Shown: positions 43,859 through 55,711, numbered from the stretch's first letter. The stretch is 64,000 bases of DNA from Zygnema cylindricum (GCA_037447655.1 JBBHKE010001013.1:248001-312000); one strand, 5' to 3'. The notes: generated by a model from the sequence alone, not told the origin. A program made the numbers and translations.

Positions 43859-44540
43859 TGATTGACCTGAAAAGAAGAGCTAAATCTCCATATAAAAGTA
43901 CACGACCCTAACCAGCTATCCTCTTTAACTCAAAAGGGGACAGTGGCTCTTTTAGTACTGTGCTTATCCACCAGGAGCCTACTAAATGCTACACCCTCGA
44001 CCACTCTCCAAAGAATAGAAAGGGAATGATAGTCGTCCGATCCGGCCCACTAGAACTCCGAAAAAAAACCAAAGACGACCACAAGAGTACGCAAATAACT
44101 CCCAAACAAAAATATAGAAACAATAAAAATCGGCTCTTTCAAATTAAACAATATCACCTTGCCCAGATAATGGAAATAAAGATATAAGTGAATGATAAAG
44201 GTGAAGCGAGCCAACATACCCCGGAGAGCAACGATGACCAAACTCAGAAGAATGAAACTCTCCCAATGGCCCCAAAGACAGGTATGAGTCTCCCTCACCC
44301 CCTCTATTCCGCCGTACAGATCCGGAAGGACTCCTCTAAGTTTCAAACAGCGAAAGACCAAACCGCCCAAAGAGATAATAGTGCCAACCACCCACCCGAG
44401 CTACAGTCTCTAAAACAGACAATCCAAAACAAAGATGGCAAATAGAGTCAACGACAAAATGCAACAGTTTTCCAACAAAAAAGGTTGATTCTATTCTCTG
44501 GGGGTTTTCTCAAGAGACACTACTTAAACAGCAACCTGTC
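43859..44540 (-). other. Leader region of element U
   Basis: It lies between the gag-like start and the primer-binding-like site. It is A-rich on the + strand around 44050-44180. No domain. Confidence 0.45.
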
Positions 44541-44553
44541 TACTTCGGCCCCA
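44541..44553 (-). promoter_or_regulatory. Candidate primer-binding site of element U
   Basis: The minus strand reads TGGGGCCGAAGTA two bases after a CA-ending LTR. It starts with TGG as expected for pairing with a tRNA CCA end. The primer tRNA is not identified. Confidence 0.45.
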
Positions 44554-44555
44554 AT

Positions 44556-45176
44556 TGTCTTACACAACAAAAAGTCTGTCCTATTGCATCCACCAAAGTC
44601 AAAGCAATGCTCAAAGCCAATCAGCGGCCAACAATTGTTATCGTACGGACACAAGACAAACGAGGCTTTACTACACTCAAGGCAAAAAGTTAGGCGATTG
44701 GCTCTGACTAAATTGACAGCCAAAGGTCCTCTTTTGGTAAACTAGTAAGCAACAAGTTCTGAATTGACGTGAAACGTCTAACTTTGACCCGGTGTCATAA
44801 ATGCTTTGCCCGTCTGTTCGACCTGAACTAGTATCCTACTGACAGCTAACACCAAGATCTACGGGACAATCTTAAAGGCTGCGTGCCGTTCCACAATGTA
44901 CCCCTCCGCTAGAGCTACATAGAACGGATGCCATGTAATGGAGCCGCCACCTTTGCACCAGACTAACTCTACAATCAGACCTCCGTTTAAGGTGAACTAA
45001 AGTGCGTGGTGCTCCACGGTAAAAATACAAATTTTTGATCAGGCTGGTTGTCCCTCCCTTCTCCGTACGCTGGAGTCCGTACAAGGTGGAACGAGGCCAC
45101 GGAACTCTTCGGAGTGTAAATGTGCCAAAGATGCACACGAGCTTGACATGTACGAAAACGTACGGCGTCAGTAACA
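44556..45176 (-). repeat. Candidate 5' LTR of element U
   Basis: On the minus strand it would begin TGTTACTGACGCCGTACG at 45176 and end GTAAGACA at 44556, 621 bp. No second copy in the window. Confidence 0.45.
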
Positions 45177-45291
45177 AACCCCACTTTTTTTCTAATGGAA
45201 CTCTACCCTAAATCGTAAGACAAAATTAAGAACTAGTATTGTTAATCCTATTTTAGGTTCAAGGGCCAATAGTGTTCATAACACTAATAGC

Positions 45292-45529
45292 TAGTGTTGT
45301 GTACCGGTAACGATTTGCCGATAATCGATACAAACATTTTTTCGAGTACTTGATAATCGATATATTGGTACGATATATCGTTATCGGTGTTGTCGCCGAT
45401 AAATAACTGATATTTATCGGTATTTATGGGCAATAACACTGATAATGATAACTATCGACAATATATGTATGGACCGTACAGATAAATGTACGGCCTGTAC
45501 ACTCAACTGTACGTCATATTCCCCGGACG
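45292..45529. mobile_element. hAT-type fragment H1, cut by copia LTR
   Basis: It starts TAGTGTTGTGTACCGGTAA and follows H1 as far as CATATTCCCCGGACG, where the L1 LTR begins. The right part of the element is not found further right. Confidence 0.78.
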
Positions 45530-46714
45530 TGAAACTCTGAGACCTCCATTGGCCCTCAAAGTATGCAGATCCAAAAGAAGCTAATCTAGAAAGTGCCGAT
45601 TCCAAGTTGATATAAACCCAAGTGACTGACCCCTTGACAGTCAAAACCTCAATATAGATTCACCCCTGTGAAATAACACTTTCAGTGTGCTGAGTTCCAC
45701 CACAGAATGCAAATTTAGAATATGAGATTTGGACACATTCACCCACTTTGACTTTCCCTTAGAAATGCAGCCACCCTGGCAGTCAAAAACTCTGGACGAA
45801 TACACCCTTGTGTAGCATGTACTCCTTTGAGTCCGCAACAAAAATAATCACTGAAAATGGTCAAGTAAATTGATAGTTATGGCTGCTCAAAGTTAGCCAT
45901 TTATACAAGGTGCTCTCTCACATAGAGGATCATATCTGCCAAATTTTTCTAAGTCCTATCTCCCTCTAAAACTCTATCTACTGAAGTACGGCACCAGTTA
46001 AAATACTGTGTCGTATAGAAAAGTACAGGTGCTGGTGTACTTTCTATACGGCCATGGCGTAAATGTTGACACATGTCATATCCGGATTCGTTTTCGTAAT
46101 CCCCGGAGTTTCCGCAATCCAATGTAGTTTTGCCACGTGTCATTCGATGTGGCGCTATCGTAAATCGCCAAAATCCTATTCCGCGATCTTGGCATCCTTC
46201 GCGGCCGTCCGATCAAATCCGGATTTCAATCGTAGCCGCCATAAATACTTGCGCTGTATTCTTTCCGATGTCAAACAAAATGCGCGGTATTTATTTCGTA
46301 ATCGTACCATACTTCGTACTTCACACAACTGTTTCTATGCATTATGTATCTTGTTCCCGTTAAACGAACAAGTCTACGTGTAACTAATTAAATTATTATT
46401 AAACCCTCTTTGTCTAAAACTAGCGCTAAACTAAACGGTTAAAGTTGCTGACTGCTGTGGATTTGACGTACTGCAGGTACCAAGATCAAATCCTGGCTCT
46501 GTAAAGCTCCCTTTTTAGAAAATCCAATGAAACAACTGCATGTCTCTCTCAAGACAGCATAGGTAGCCATGGCTAACTCCTCCTCCAGTCTTCAGTGACT
46601 GCGAAAAGTGTGGGGACTTGAGTGAGGAGTTAGAGGCAGGTTGTAGCTGTCAACCACTCCTATTTGCTTTTTATTTTGAAATCTCTAGACCTAGAAAATA
46701 GTTGAATTCCAACA
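45530..46714 (-). repeat. 3' LTR of copia element C5 (family L1)
   Basis: 1185 bp; on the minus strand it begins TGTTGGAATTC after the tract AATAAGGGGAG. It carries the tRNA-like module, with CCAAGATCAAATCCTGG at 46480-46496. It interrupts an H1 element. Confidence 0.85.
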
Positions 46715-47290
46715 CTCCCCTTATTTTCTAGTCTAATTTTCTCTCAACTCTTAACAAATACATATATACATATTTTTCCTTCATGAAGCTTCAAACGAAT
46801 ACCTTTATATTTTAGAAAGTCTATTAGATGACCAAAAATAATTTCATCTTGTCGATCATACATTTTATTTTTCATGCCTTTTTTCATAAATTCAAGCAAT
46901 GATTTTATCCACCTCCTTTCTTTTTCATCCACATTAAATCCACTTTCCCTCTTGCAACTCAAACAACCAGCCCGATCCCCAACCTGCAACACATACCCGG
47001 ATGATGACCCTTTTACAGACACATCTTCACAAGCGACATCACACCAAGTAGTGATGTCAAATCCATCCACCCCCAAATTTTCCAAAAAACACTGGTCCCC
47101 ACTAAGTTCCTCATAAGATCTACATCTTCCGTACTCATATTTTTTTCCATGATAATTACCCTATTTTCTGAACTTCCCTCACTCTCTCCCATGGAATTCT
47201 TTCCTCTATCAATTTTTGTTTTAATTCCCAATAAATATTTATTCTCCCCTAAACCTTTAATCAAATATTTCTCTTCTCCCTTATCGTTTA
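46715..47290 (-). pseudogene. Copia RT C-terminus and RNase H (element C5)
   Basis: The minus frames show LGENKYLLGIKTKID (end of RT), then VDGFDITTWCDVACED and SSGYVLQVGDRAG, which correspond to the GY.DADWAGC and SGY.F.LG blocks of copia RNase H. The degree of change suggests an old copy. The catalytic part of RT and integrase are missing between here and gag. Confidence 0.7.
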
Positions 47291-47599
47291 AAACCTATTT
47301 GAGTTTCACTTCTCCCCTTTCCTCGGAATCCGTTGAAGTCTCCCTTTCCGACCAGTTTTGTGTTTCCCTATTGTCTATAAAATTATCCTCATTAATTTTA
47401 TCTTTCACGTTCTCACTTATGGATCCTAGATCTGACTTTCTCATTTCTAAGTCATACACTCTACACTCCTCGACATCCTGAAGTACCTCCTCTCTCTTTA
47501 CTTCCCTTATACCTCCAAAAGCACACTGTTGCTTTCGTGGAATATCTGTGTGCTTTTCTCTCTTCCCCATACTACTAATCCGGAGAAGCTCTAAAATAA
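47291..47599 (-). pseudogene. Copia linker region (element C5)
   Basis: An acidic minus-strand frame (47295-47684), rich in Glu, Arg and Ser, joins the end of gag to the RT remnant. It begins with an EECPCLEKL piece that looks like the end of a CCHC knuckle in a shifted frame. Confidence 0.5.
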
Positions 47600-48571
47600 C
47601 TTCATCCTCTTTCTCCTCTTCCCCTTCTTCCTCCTCATCCACATTCCAACTTCTAAGTTTTTCCAAACAAGGGCATTCCTCCATATAATGACCCGGTCCC
47701 TAACTAAAGAAGCAAACCCCTTTTTCAAAGCTCCCTTTTCTTTTCCCCTCCCTTTCTTTCCACCAAAGTTCCGATAAGGTTTACCTTTGTCTTTCTTCCT
47801 CTCATCACGCTTCCGCTCGTCACCACTGTTCTTCTCATCATGCTTCCGCCAATCACCACCGTTCCTCTCATCACGCTTCCGCCACTCATAACCAGCTGTA
47901 AATGCATTCACCCTATCACTTCCCCTACGAAGGTCCAAAGTGCTTTCCCCCACAAGAATAATCCCCATGGTAATGCTCCAAGTCCATGAGGAGCCATCCA
48001 TTGCCTGCATACGCCAAATGATGTTTTCGTACTTATCTGGGAGTTTCATGAGCAGTGTATTAATCTTCTTCTCCTCAGATTCTATATATCCCGCACAAGC
48101 AAGCTCAATATATAGCGCAACAATATCATTGCAAAACTCTATCATGTTACCGCCTTTATAAACATAGGCATCTATTTCCTGTTTTACTAACTGTTGCCTT
48201 TGAATAGTCTCACTCTTATAAATCTGACTTAGTGCTTCCCATATTTCTGAAGACTTCGTTAGATTTAAAAGAGTGATAGCTATGGACTTAGACACATATC
48301 TAAGTATGAGATGTTTTGCTATCGTAAAACCCTCAACCCTCTCAGCTAAAGCCGCCACTAGTTCTCGCGACCAACCTAGTACAGGCATTTTGGAGAGCAT
48401 CTCCCTCCGCACCTCCAATTTACCTTCACTTTTCAAGTTGCTTGAACTATCCTGTACAACCGTATCCATGGGGTCGTCATCCTCACCACCACTAAAGAGG
48501 AGGAGATTCGTACGGGTGGGGTAGGAGGATACACATCGCCAGGATAGATTGTTAGTCGCGGCGGAGGTCAT
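47600..48571 (-). pseudogene. Ty1/copia gag (element C5), long open frame
   Basis: The minus frame starts MTSAATNNLSWRCV at 48571 and runs 326 residues. It has a UBN2-type gag region (about residues 85-215: TIAKHLILRYV, SSEIWEALSQIYKSETIQRQ, DKYENIIWRM) followed by a highly charged Arg/Lys/Asp-rich stretch with the repeat KRDERN/KHDEKN at about residues 235-265, and a Gly/Lys-rich tail. This is the best-preserved gag here. It lacks an intact CCHC knuckle; pol is mostly deleted. Confidence 0.82.
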
Positions 48572-48695
48572 GGTAGAGGCTTACAGAAGACGGGGAATGG
48601 TGGAAGAACTAGAGTAGGGAGAGAATGCTAGTAGTGTGAAAGAACCAGCTGAAACCAGTGGAGGGGAGGTGTCAGAAAATTCTTAAGACCCCGAG
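48572..48695. other. Junction between element C5 and the next element
   Basis: Purine-rich and noncoding; no primer-binding site for C5 was found. Confidence 0.4.
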
Positions 48696-49788
48696 TATAA
48701 CCCACTTAAAGAGGGGGACAAAGAAGATGGGGAGGATCATGAGCTCTTGGAAGCTGAGGAGCCGGAGCGGGAACAGACACCCCCACTGATGGAAGAGCGT
48801 GCCTCTGATCTGGAGTTGATGAGGGATCCAAATAAGTAGAGTACCGGCGACGAGCAATTTTCAGAGAGCTCCCAAAAGAAGGTCGAGGCAAAATACCCTA
48901 GCGGGGATGAGGTGTTTGCCTTTCGACGAGAGGACAGGAAAACGGAAGGGGAAAGCCAAAAAGAAGAAAAAATACCTGACTATCTTTTCCCACCACCTAT
49001 CGACCCACAACATCCTGATCTCGCTTTCAGTTTTGCCAAACGTTATTACTAAGATCCTTCGAAATAGCCCGCAGCGTGGCGCATAAAAAAGTTTGGAGAT
49101 CCAATCAACATCCTTGCCAATGTGCCGTCACACCCGACATGGAATTTCATGTGGATGAAGGACATGGGGAGCAATCATAAGGGTTATGTGCAGTTAAACC
49201 CCCATGCACTAGCGTTTGTAGAGGTGGTCAAAAAGGACCATTACTGGTACAGGGTGGACATCCACGGATTACTCCACCACTATCACCTATGGGATGTTCG
49301 CCTGTACGACATCATTTCGCAGGCAGAAGTCACACCCGAAGTGTGAGCACTTAAGTTAGCCCGGAAAAATGCTATGCAGCGAGCCCGAGCTGCGAGGAAG
49401 CACGTTTCTTTTAAACTTAGGAAAGTACCTCGGTGAGAAACGGCGGATGAAGCGGTAGCAAAGGCCCCACAAATCGCCGTACCAGAAGCTCCCTAAAGTC
49501 CGACAGCAGAGGCACCTGAGACCGCTCCTCCACAACCAGAAGAACTAGCGGCTTCATCGAGAGCAAAATGGGACCAGCTACGGGAGCGAATCATCAAGAG
49601 ACGCTTTGCAGCGGCGGATTGCCACATAGCACTCTTGGAGACTCGATGTGAGCAGCTCCAAAATTAGTTGAATACCCTGCGGGAAGAGTTTGAGAGGAAC
49701 CGAGAAGAAACTTACGTATTGCTTCGTCAGCTGCAGTCTCCTTGAGTAAGCAACATTCAGCGGGACGCAGAATCCTTAGTGGGAGGCA
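48696..49788 (+). pseudogene. Unclassified gag-like frame with eight in-frame stops
   Basis: A single + frame runs over about 1.05 kb without any frameshift but with stops at 48837, 49050, 49065, 49344, 49434, 49494, 49665 and 49743. Each is TAG, TAA or TGA and would become Gln or Arg by one T-to-C change. The product has an acidic N-terminus, a central domain (WNFMWMKDMGSNHKGYVQLN, HYWYRVDIHGLLHHYHLWDV), a basic RRARAARKH-like segment and a C-terminal coiled coil (CEQLQ...LREEFERNREETY). I do not recognise the family. A polypurine tract and LTR follow, so it is probably a structural protein of an LTR element. The same style of protein is at 41665-43858. Confidence 0.6.
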
Positions 49789-49789
49789 T
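49778..49789 (+). promoter_or_regulatory. Polypurine tract
   Basis: GTGGGAGGCAT directly precedes a TGTTAGAAGG LTR start. Confidence 0.5.
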
Positions 49790-50160
49790 TGTTAGAAGGA
49801 TACAGAATGATGTACAGTACAGGCTGCTGCATTTGCAGTTCAGAGCAACGCAACTGCTTTGCGAAACTAGCGTAGCATAGCAGCGTAGCAGTATAGCAAC
49901 GCCGTAGAATGTAGATTAGACTACAACGTTGTAGAATATAGTTTGGTTAGATCGTGATTGACCGAGAAGGTCCACGTGTACATAATTAGAAACAAGTTTA
50001 CTGGTAGATGATTAGTTTAAGTAGTCCAATAGTCTTAACCAACAGCAGACTCTTGAATAGATGTTTACAGTGAGCTTTCAATCTTGTTATCTCTTCCCGA
50101 TTAATAAAGTTCAATCCTTTTTGTGAACGCTGTGTACTTTACTGCCGCTACGAGGGGATC
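49790..50160 (+). repeat. LTR following the unclassified frame (right limit uncertain)
   Basis: It begins TGTTAGAAGGATACAG and contains a repeated GCAACGC/GTAGCA stretch and AATAAAG at about 50103, a possible polyadenylation signal. The end is not clear; copia sequence begins by 50264. Confidence 0.5.
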
Positions 50161-50263
50161 CTTGGGGATTATTATGCAGTGCAATTAGATTGTGGTGTTA
50201 TCATCTTGTCCCTTTTACAAGTGGCGTCTTGCTGTACATAAGAGTACAACGCATTAATGACGA

Positions 50264-51675
50264 ACAAAAAAGTTGGCAGATGGTACTATCGACCGTTACA
50301 AAGCTCGCCTCATCGCCAAAGGATACTTACAGACAAAGGGCGTTGACTATAACGAAACTTTTGCCCCTGTCGTGAAGTTTGACTCCATCCGTACGATTTT
50401 GTCCCTTGCAGTTCTTCATGATTGGGAACTACAACAACTCGACGTAAAAAATGATTTTCTTCATGGTAGTCTTGCAGAAGATATTTTTATGGAACAACCC
50501 CTTGGTTACACTGTACCTAAGATCGGAACCCTTGTTTGTCATTTACGTATCTCCATTTATGGTCTTAAGGAAGCACCTAGAGTTTGGCATCAGACCTTTG
50601 TCGGAGCATTAATTAAAGAAGGATTTAGGGCAATTAGTGCAAATCTTGGAATTTATATTAGAGGTACAAGTGACCAATTAATCATCATTATTATTTACGT
50701 AGATCATTTAATTCTCACAGGTCCCAGTAAGTCCTCTATTCATCAAGTCAAATGCATTCTCTCGTCCTGTTGGCTTATGATGGATTTAGGCGATCTTGAC
50801 TATTGCTTAGGCATCACTATTTTACGTCAATGGTATGGACGCATTTTGCAAATGAGTCAAGAGCATTACATTCTTGATATTCTTGAGCATTTTGACATGT
50901 CCGATTGCAATTCAGTGCCTACTCCACTTGATACAAATACCACTCTCACCAAAGTGTCCTCTGATGGGAATGCCCAAGGAGATATAAGCTCATTCTATCG
51001 GTCGATTGTGGGAAAATTGATGTATGTTATGCTTGGTACATGGCCGGATATATGTATCGTCTTTTGCCTTTTGTTTCAACTTTTGGATTATGCCAGTCAA
51101 ACTCATCTCCAAGCCTCCAAGCGTGTCCTTCGATACCTCCAAAGAACAAAACATCTTCACCTCACTTTTCCCATTCTTCTCCTCCCTCGCATTCTTCCTC
51201 TTCCTTTTGTCCAAATACTTCAATCATTGGATTTTGCGATGCGGATTGGGGAAATCAACTCGACGACCGTTGTTCCATTTTCGGTGTATGCTTTTCTTTA
51301 GGTAGTGGCCTCCTCTCTTGGTCACTCCGCAAACAAACCAGTGCTGCTCTTTCCTCTACGGAAGCGGAATATAGGGCCAACACTACCACCACAAAATCGA
51401 CTCTTTGGTTCCGACGCCTTCTTTCTGATCTCTCTTTTCCTCCATCTTCATTTATTGTGACTCTTAAGGGGCATTGGCTCTTGTGAAAAGTCATATTCAT
51501 CATACACACACAAAACATATTGACATTCAATTTCATTTTACACGTGATAAAATTCTTGATGGCACTATCTCTTTCTCTCATTGTGCCTCCAGCTCTCAAC
51601 TTGTCGATTTTCTCACTAAACCTCTTCCTCGTCCCTTATTTAATCACCACATTTACCATGTCGGTCTTTGTGACT
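50264..51675 (+). pseudogene. Ty1/copia reverse transcriptase and RNase H (element C4)
   Basis: The + frame from about 50264 shows the RT blocks ADGTIDRYKARLIAKGYLQT, APVVKFDSIRTILSLAV, LDVKNDFLHG and LGDLDYCLGI, with a long 342-codon open stretch. The catalytic motif is YVDHLILT, so the second Asp of YVDD is His and RT cannot be active. RNase H follows in other frames (LSSTEAEYRA at about 51356; HTKHIDIQFHF and DFLTKPLPRP to 51675). The 5' part of the element is missing. Confidence 0.9.
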
Positions 51676-51690
51676 AAACATGTGTTAATC

Positions 51691-51699
51691 GAGGGGGGG
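51691..51699 (+). promoter_or_regulatory. Polypurine tract of C4
   Basis: GAGGGGGGG sits directly before the TGTTCAAATACAC LTR start. Confidence 0.8.
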
Positions 51700-52257
51700 T
51701 GTTCAAATACACTTAAAGCATTCTACACTACTAGTTGTTCTCTACACTACTTTTAGAGTCCTAATTGCTACGCTATAAGTCTAGTACTTTGGTTTAGCGT
51801 TATGTTCTTTATTTAGTGTAATGTACATACCTTTATTAGAATTACTGATTCTTGCGTAGGAATCCTTTTAGACTTAGATTCCTTTTACCGTAACTAGTTG
51901 TACCTTTCTAAGTTACGCTCTAGATAAGATGTACCTTTTAGAGCCTTTTCGGCTTCCTCTTACTTCGTCTTACTATAAGACTCTCTTGTGTTGTTATGAA
52001 AATCACCTAATTGAAAAGACACTCAAACGACAAACCTCTCACTTGTTCCCTTGTTTGTTGTTGCTCCTTTTCTTGTCTTCTTTACTTTTGTTTTTTCTAC
52101 TCTTTCGGCCTATCTTTTACATTTTGTCATATTAGTACTTTTGGCCTTCCATAGCCTCACATTCAATAAGCTCTGCAAAGCTTATGCCGTCGCTGCTTCT
52201 CTCTCTCTCTCTCACACTACCGGTTGTATCTCGCACTTAGTAGAATGAAACACAACA
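51700..52257 (+). repeat. 3' LTR of copia element C4
   Basis: 558 bp from TGTTCAAATACAC to GAAACACAACA, TG...CA. Contains a CT microsatellite near 52198-52212. It is a different family from L1. Confidence 0.75.
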
Positions 52258-52314
52258 ATAGTGTTATGAAACGAAAGATGAAAAAAAAAATCATCTACCT
52301 TTGGGCGTATTTAG

Positions 52315-52590
52315 CATAGTTCAAAAGTAGGTGAAAGTAGGCCCATACAATATGCCTATTGTATGCAAAACATACAATATGACCTTAAAACCCATATTGT
52401 ATTCGGACCTGTTTGGACCAATTAAAACATTCGGACCAAAATTTTGTATTTACACCTTCAGATTCGGACGATCGTACGGTCAATGGTCAAAGGAGCGATC
52501 TAAGAAGATCACATGAAAAGCCCATAACACAACTTATGATAAAGGGGCCGACCAAAGGCCTACCATAAAAACGCCTACTTTTGAACTATG
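52315..52590. mobile_element. Non-autonomous hAT-type MITE, family H4
   Basis: Terminal repeats CATAGTTCAAAAGTAGG and CCTACTTTTGAACTATG-like, flanked by a perfect 8-bp duplication GTATTTAG (52307-52314, 52591-52598). 276 bp; the interior has the near-palindrome CATACAATATG...CATATTGTATTC. No ORF. Confidence 0.85.
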
Positions 52591-52606
52591 GTATTTAGAT
52601 GTCAGG

Positions 52607-52783
52607 CAGAGGTCGCAAGTACCCGAATCTGGCCGTACCCTATTTCTTTGTTTTTTTTTGTTTTTGAATCAGCCGGCCAATTTGGCCGGCCGCCAAAATT
52701 TGGCACCCGTATCCGTTCCGGATCCTACGCGGCCGGGTAAGTACGGATAATGTATGAATTATGGTACCCGATTAAGACCTCTA
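52607..52783. mobile_element. Non-autonomous hAT-type MITE, family H3
   Basis: The ends are CAGAGGTCGCAAGTACCCG and CGATTAAGACCTCTA-like inverted. The 8-bp flanks are ATGTCAGG and ATGTCAGC (7/8). The interior has GGCCGGCCG and GGTACCCG-type motifs shared with 60631-61914. Confidence 0.75.
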
Positions 52784-53080
52784 ATGTCAGCTCGGGTGAG
52801 AAAAGAAGAAAAATCAAAACAGGGAAGCCATGTGGGGAAGTTCTACAATTGGTGACGTCGATGTGACAAGCGAGCATGACGTCACAATGTCACAAAACAC
52901 GGACATCTCCAATGCCGCAAAAAACTAGACACCTACGACCGTCGCTATTTTTTGTAGACGTCAATTGTCGGAAATTTCTAGTCGTCTAGAACTGTCACAT
53001 GATTTACCCACGTCTACAACCGTCACATTTCAAAGTAACGATTTCATTGTCACACATTGGAACCCTTGCAAAGTATAGTA
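52784..53080. other. Dispersed repeat with GTC-rich motif; no gene
   Basis: Several degenerate copies of a CGTCTACAACCGTCACA motif, also at about 53890-54020. No ORF. Confidence 0.5.
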
Positions 53081-53279
53081 CACCGTGAATAGTTATTAGC
53101 CTTATGTACGCTATACCAGCACCCCAAAATTTTGACATTGATACCTTTAATACAATAAATTACGCTATTTAAGGACGTGGACTATAATCTGCCACGTCTC
53201 CTGGCACTAAATTAGAATGAATGACGCTAATTTTTTCTTTACACTAATAATTTCTATACGCTAATAACGATTCAAGGTG
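53081..53279. mobile_element. TA-flanked MITE, M1-short
   Basis: 199 bp, ends CACCGTGAATAGTTATTAG and TAATAACGATTCAAGGTG, TA flanks. Close to 28207-28412. Confidence 0.88.
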
Positions 53280-54180
53280 TACTGTACTGTGGTACGAAAA
53301 ATCTCCAATAGAATACAAAGTACCACTTCAAAGTACAGGTTAGGGTGTGTCCCCATGTGCATAAGTAAGGGTTTTTTCCTGTCGTTTTGCCGTAAAACTT
53401 AGCGCCGTACTGCCTAAGTTGCAACCGTACGAAGGAATCGCAAATTTGTAGAGTACAATTTGCGTCATCCCTGAACTTAGGATGTACGAAAAGTTGTCGT
53501 CTTGTGCTTTTCGACCCACTTCGACGACAAAAAACGTCATCTTCAACCTTATCTTTAAAACACATGCGCGATGTGATTTAAAATTAGGTTTTTTCGATTG
53601 ACAAATAGGAACATATTTTCGCGCGTGCCGTAAATTTTCGACAAAAATCATACGATTTCCAAGGACAAAGAAAAGTACATAGTTCGCTATGTTTTGTCCG
53701 TTTACGTTCTAATACGACAAAGACAAGTACACAATTTGTTTGGATTTGTCCGTTTTCGTCTAGTACGGATTATTTTTTTTGCAGGGGTCTTCAAATTCCG
53801 ATGATATTTCACGTCGACCGGACAAGAGACGCGAAGGCAAAGCGCCTCATCTTCGACCGTGAAATTGCACAGGCTGGAAGGCGGTACGTCTACAATGTCA
53901 CGGTAAGACATGCGACGTCACACGCAGGTACAAAAAATATCGTGCGACCAGAGATTGTCGACGTTGACAACCGTCACAGGTATTGTCGACGTATACAATC
54001 GTCACAAGCGTAAGTTACGATTTCGTCATTACAGACATAAGGACACTTGAAAACCGGGTCCGGCGGATCCGCGCTAAAATACAAAGTAATTTCGCTAAGT
54101 TACAAGTACATGGGGACACACCCTTAGATGGGCACACCTCCGTAATATCGCAGTTTAAGTAACGTCACATTTGGACGGCT
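53280..54180. other. No gene seen; dispersed repeat
   Basis: 54040-54130 matches 9630-9710. Earlier parts carry the CGTCGAC/CGTCACA motif. Short frames lack domains. Confidence 0.5.
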
Positions 54181-55361
54181 GCGTCGATTGTTTTTTATCA
54201 TGACGCCTACTTTTAACTACAGTCGCGTGGCAGAAATCCTATTGGTTGCTGCATATTCTGACGTTGTTCCACGCTGGCATTTTGCGGTAGTCAAGGATTC
54301 GCGACACGTGACCGACCGCTCAAATTCCAAACTTCCGTACTGGAAATTCCGGAGAATCTGTCACGAAAACCAAAAATCAGCTAAGAGCAAATTTTCCAAA
54401 AAAACGAGAGGCCCTCCTTCAGCGCAAAAGTTAGCTTGCTCCAAGACAAAATAGTTAACCTTACAAATCTGTTAGGAAACTAACCAATAGCTGCACATGG
54501 AGGCAGTCCACAAAAAAGGTCGGTTGTGGTCTCTAAAACATTTGAAGCTGTCTTATCACACGATCCGGGCAATTAAAATATATCTGAAATTTCAAAAATA
54601 GAGGAGAAAAAAACAGGAAAAGTGTCACACTTAGCCTTGTAAAATGTGACATTGACAGGGAAAATTTTAGGTGACCATATTACGGATTATTTAGCTTTCC
54701 TTTTTTTTTCTTATTCACTTTTCCAAAAATTTCAGTATTGACCGAATGTACCCTTAGTCATGATACGTGGCAGCTTATTATTTGTCAAAAATTACTCCAA
54801 TGGAGAAGCAATTTTTATTCCTCGCTAATATTACTAAATTCGGCGAGGTTAACGAAGTCCTTTCCGTACCATTTGTCCGTACTATACAGCCGACAAAAAT
54901 ATCAAAGTGCAAGAATCTAATCCGACCAATAATCTTTCCAGCCGCACGCCCCGATTCAAATCCGTACAGACCTTGTAATCCGTACAAGCCGTGTATAGCG
55001 AATTCAAGTCATGAAAAATATGCAACAGCTGCGAAAAGAAAAGAAAAGATAAGAAAATGTCATCATCACTGTCGACATTTTTGTCCTATTAGCTGACTCA
55101 ATCATGAGAATGGGAACGAACGGAAATTCCCGCCCAGACATTTCGCTAAAAAGAAACATCCGTCTCGCTTCGCCAAGTCAGCAAACCCAAAGACCTGCCG
55201 TACCGTACTTCCGTACTTTTGTACTTTTATTCCTTTTGAAAAGGTGCCTACGTCAGCGAATCTTCAAGGCGAAACGACTATTGCGCGAGAAAAACGTGCA
55301 CACGTCATCTTTATCTATAAACATACCGGGATTTTCTAAAATTCCATCGATATTCCCATCT
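54181..55361. other. Intergenic region upstream of the F-box gene
   Basis: No domain-bearing ORF. 54880-55000 has short GTACAAGCCG-type repeats. The region may hold the F-box gene promoter, but no element is convincing. Confidence 0.4.
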
Positions 55362-55600
55362 TTCCCCTCCTTCCCCTCCCCCTCTCCCACCTTCCCCTCC
55401 TTCCCCTCCTTCCCCTATCCCACCTTCCCCTCCTTCCCCTCCTTCCCCTCTCCCACCTTCCCCTCCTTCCCCTCTCCCACCTTCCCCTCCTTCCCCTCCT
55501 TCCCCTCTCCCACCTTCCCCTCCTTCCCCTCCTTCCCCTCTCCCCTCCTTCCCCTCCTTCCCCACCTTTCCTTCCTTCCCTCCCTCCCTCCTGAAAATTT
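55362..55600. repeat. (CTTCCCCTC)-type polypyrimidine repeat
   Basis: Imperfect CTTCCCCTCCTTCCCCTC and CCCACC units, 110-350 bp upstream of the F-box ATG. ORFs here (Phe-Pro-Ser rich) are repeat readings. Confidence 0.9.
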
Positions 55601-55711
55601 TCTTTAGTACCTTAACCCACTTGGAAATTTTATCTTCTCTCTCTCCTTCCCTCTCTCTGCCACTGACTCTCTCTCCTTTCTTCCCCTTGACTTTTTAAAA
55701 GTTTCCCCTCC

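Noticed and set aside
46480-46501. Direct capture of tRNA-iMet by the LTR
   Set aside because: CCTGGCTCTG in this copy resembles the tRNA-iMet 3' end, but the other LTR copies differ there, so only a general tRNA-like module is claimed.
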